This document shows, one piece after another, positions 62,399 to 64,000 of a DNA stretch of 64,000 bases. A model generated the notes under the pieces. The model was given only the letters and a program-made list of their open reading frames with translations. It did not search any database and was not told the origin of the DNA. The stretch's first letter is position 1; every line of letters starts with the position of its first letter. The position numbers and the translations under genes were made by a program. The stretch covers positions 2,323,630 to 2,387,629 of the forward strand of contig NZ_CP078077.1 in NCBI RefSeq assembly GCF_023101185.1, written 5' to 3'. Source of the stretch: Microbacterium galbinum (lineage in GTDB: Bacteria; Actinomycetota; Actinomycetes; Actinomycetales; Microbacteriaceae).

Positions 62399-63010
62399 AT
62401 GTTGTACGAGCACCTCGGGGCTCGGCCCCGGATCCACGACACCGCCGTCATCGCTCCCACTGCCGTCGTCTCCGGCGACGTCGAGATCGGCGCGGGCTGC
62501 CAGGTGCTGCACGGCGCCGTGATCACGGCCGAGGGCGGGCCGATCACGCTCGGCGCGCACGTGATCGTGATGGAGAACGCCCTCGTGCGGGCGACCGCCG
62601 CGAACGCCGTGCGCATCGGTGATCACACCCTCGTCGGTACGCTGGCGAGCATCGCCGGCGCGACGGTGGGCGAGGAGGTGTTCCTCGCCTCGGGTGCGCG
62701 GGTCTTCAACGGCGCGATCGTGGGTGCGCGCAGCGAGGTGCGCGTCAACGCGATCGTTCAGAGGCGTGCGCGCGTTCCCGAGGGCACGGTCGTGCCGATC
62801 GGCTGGGTGGCGGTGGGCGATCCGCTCCAGCTGTTCTCGCCGGATCGGGATGCCGAGATCGCCGCGGCGCAGCCCGATCTCGACTTCCCGGGACACGTGT
62901 TCGGCGTCGACCGCGACACCCCGGATCTGATGGTGCAGCTCACCGAGCGCTACGGCTCTTCGCTGGCGCGTCACGCCGACGACCTCCCGCTCGGCGACGC
63001 CCGTGGCTGA
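62399..63010 (+). CDS. Left-handed beta-helix (gamma-carbonic-anhydrase-like) hexapeptide-repeat protein
   Basis: 203 residues. Hexapeptide repeats run from residue 17 to about 125 (IHDTAVIAPTAVVSGDVEIG, NALVRATAANAVRIGDHTLV), followed by an alpha-helical tail, as in gamma-class carbonic anhydrase homologues. The usual zinc ligand cluster (His in the GH-x-A-x-x-H-G region) is not intact: this stretch reads IGDHTLVGTLASIAGATVGE. It may therefore be a non-catalytic relative or an acyltransferase-like protein. TACGCT six bases before the ATG. The stop overlaps the next gene by eight bases. Confidence 0.8.
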   Translation: MLYEHLGARPRIHDTAVIAPTAVVSGDVEIGAGCQVLHGAVITAEGGPITLGAHVIVMENALVRATAANAVRIGDHTLVGTLASIAGATVGEEVFLASGARVFNGAIVGARSEVRVNAIVQRRARVPEGTVVPIGWVAVGDPLQLFSPDRDAEIAAAQPDLDFPGHVFGVDRDTPDLMVQLTERYGSSLARHADDLPLGDARG

Positions 63011-64000
63011 GGCCGGCGCGGGACTCGTCCGGCCGGACGTCGACGAGGGAGACGCCGCCCGGATCGCCCGCGATCTCTACGGAGCCGATGTCGTCGCACG
63101 CGAGCTCGGCAGCAACCAGGACCGCAACTTCCTGCTCACGGAGGTCGACGGTTCGCGCAGCGTCCTCCGTATCGACAACCCGGTGTTCGGCGACGATGCG
63201 CGCGACGCCCAGCACGCGGCCCTCGATGCCTACCGGGCAGCGGGCGTGGCCGTGCCCGCCGTGCTTCCGGGACTCGACGGTGCGCTGACCCAGCGCTGGC
63301 GCGGATTCGCCGTGCGCCGCAGCGAGTTCGCCGTCGGGGAGGAGCTCGTCGACGCCGGTTATCTCGCGCCGGTCGTGCTCGCCGAGTTCGGAGCGCTCGC
63401 GGCGGCGTCGGTGAACGCGCTCGCGCCCCTCCGGCATCCGGGACTCGATCGCCCGCACATGTGGGACATGCGCGTGGCCTTCGACGAGACGGCGAAGCTC
63501 GCAGGCTCGATCACCGACGACGCGCTGCGCGGGCGCGTGCTCGCGGCGTCCGAGGAAGCTCGGAAGGCGCTCGCGGCGGTCGAGGGCGATCTGCCCGTCC
63601 AACCGATCCACGGCGATCTCACGGACGACAACGTCATGGGGCGGCGAGGGGCCGACTCCCGCCTGCACCCGCACACCGTGCTCGACCTCGGCGACCTGGC
63701 TCTCGGGTGGCGTGTGGCCGAGCTCGCGGTGTGCGTGTCGTCGATGCTGCACCACGAACCGGATCGCCCGCTGCGGGTCCTCGACACGATCGCCGCCTTC
63801 CACGCCGATGCGCCGTTGAGTGACGCGGAGGCGCGCGCGGTCTGGCCTCTCGTGGTGCTGCGCGCCGCGCTCCTCGTCGCCAGCGGGTGGCGGCAGCTCG
63901 AGATCGACGGTGACAACGACTACGCCCGCGAGCGGATCGCGGGGGAGCAGGCGATCTTCGACGCGGCGACCCTCCTGCCGCTCGCGGAGGTCTGCGAGCA
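63003..64000 (+). CDS. Aminoglycoside-phosphotransferase-fold (APH) protein, N-terminal part; probably a multidomain aminotransferase
   Basis: Open from a GTG at 63003 to the window edge (332 codons). The APH fold has LYGADVVARELGSNQDRNFL near the start. The catalytic HGDLTDDNVMG (HGD-x-x-x-x-N) at about residue 203 is followed by VLDLGDLALGWR (metal Asp). Proteins beginning this way, with LGSNQDRNFLL, are often about 900-1000 residues, continuing into a peptidase-M23-like and a class III aminotransferase domain. The continuation is outside the window, so that is inference. Translationally coupled to the preceding gene. Confidence 0.8.
   Translation, partial: MAEAGAGLVRPDVDEGDAARIARDLYGADVVARELGSNQDRNFLLTEVDGSRSVLRIDNPVFGDDARDAQHAALDAYRAAGVAVPAVLPGLDGALTQRWRGFAVRRSEFAVGEELVDAGYLAPVVLAEFGALAAASVNALAPLRHPGLDRPHMWDMRVAFDETAKLAGSITDDALRGRVLAASEEARKALAAVEGDLPVQPIHGDLTDDNVMGRRGADSRLHPHTVLDLGDLALGWRVAELAVCVSSMLHHEPDRPLRVLDTIAAFHADAPLSDAEARAVWPLVVLRAALLVASGWRQLEIDGDNDYARERIAGEQAIFDAATLLPLAEVCE

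Overview
The window is a high-GC (about 70%), densely coded chromosomal segment of an actinobacterium. The gene forms point to Microbacteriaceae, most likely a Microbacterium: a DUF222/HNH (13E12-type) protein, GTP-type PEP carboxykinase beside a RamB-type regulator, a RecQ helicase ending in a phosphoribosyltransferase-like tail, a DhaM-HPr-EI fusion, and many apparently leaderless promoters. The taxon is inferred from gene style, not from a marker gene. I see no rRNA, tRNA, CRISPR array, prophage, IS element or conjugation gene. The window reads as ordinary core-plus-catabolic chromosome.

Layout. 1-7.1 kb: the start of a VOC-family gene cut by the window edge, a DUF222/HNH nuclease, a REP-like repeat cluster, a PhzF protein, a ThDP-dependent acetolactate-synthase-like enzyme, a purine-type phosphoribosyltransferase and an ATP-dependent DNA ligase. 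7.2-11.8 kb: an overlapping paaABCDE-paaG operon (ring epoxidation of phenylacetyl-CoA) with a PaaR-like operator at its promoter. 11.9-20.3 kb: a small hypothetical gene, RecQ, the dihydroxyacetone kinase operon dhaKLM and a lipoprotein. 20.3-30.7 kb: a seven-gene, translationally coupled operon (bkdA-bkdB-bkdC-thiolase-paaF-paaH-paaZ) with a divergent Lrp/AsnC regulator, then a TetR regulator and a HAD phosphatase. Together the two paa blocks cover most of phenylacetate catabolism, but paaK and paaI are not in the window.

30.7-38 kb: a DUF998-type membrane protein; a MurNAc-6-P recycling unit (MurR/RpiR regulator, amino-sugar kinase, MurQ); paired SMR transporters; an AlkZ-like protein; RamB. 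38-44 kb: pckG, a small HTH protein upstream of an ABC exporter with a double palindromic operator, and an MHS-type MFS symporter. 44-51 kb: a GH35 beta-galactosidase with its ABC sugar importer and LacI regulator. 51-53.2 kb: a lipoprotein/secreted-protein pair, a 400-bp repeat-bearing gap and a small membrane protein. 53.2-57 kb: ribD-ribE-ribBA-ribH behind an FMN riboswitch. 57-64 kb: an Fpg/Nei glycosylase, a GNAT acetyltransferase, Mfd, a 53-residue membrane protein, a hexapeptide-repeat (gamma-CA-like) protein and the start of a large APH-domain protein cut by the right edge.

The least expected signals are non-coding: a recurrent promoter layout with a TANNNT or CANNNT box six or seven bases before the start codon; REP-like elements that supply stop codons and apparently enter ribE; convergent terminators, one with both genes' stop codons in its arms; and self-contained operators beside lacI, the small HTH gene, murR and the bkd operon. 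I did not find a clearly new multi-gene system.
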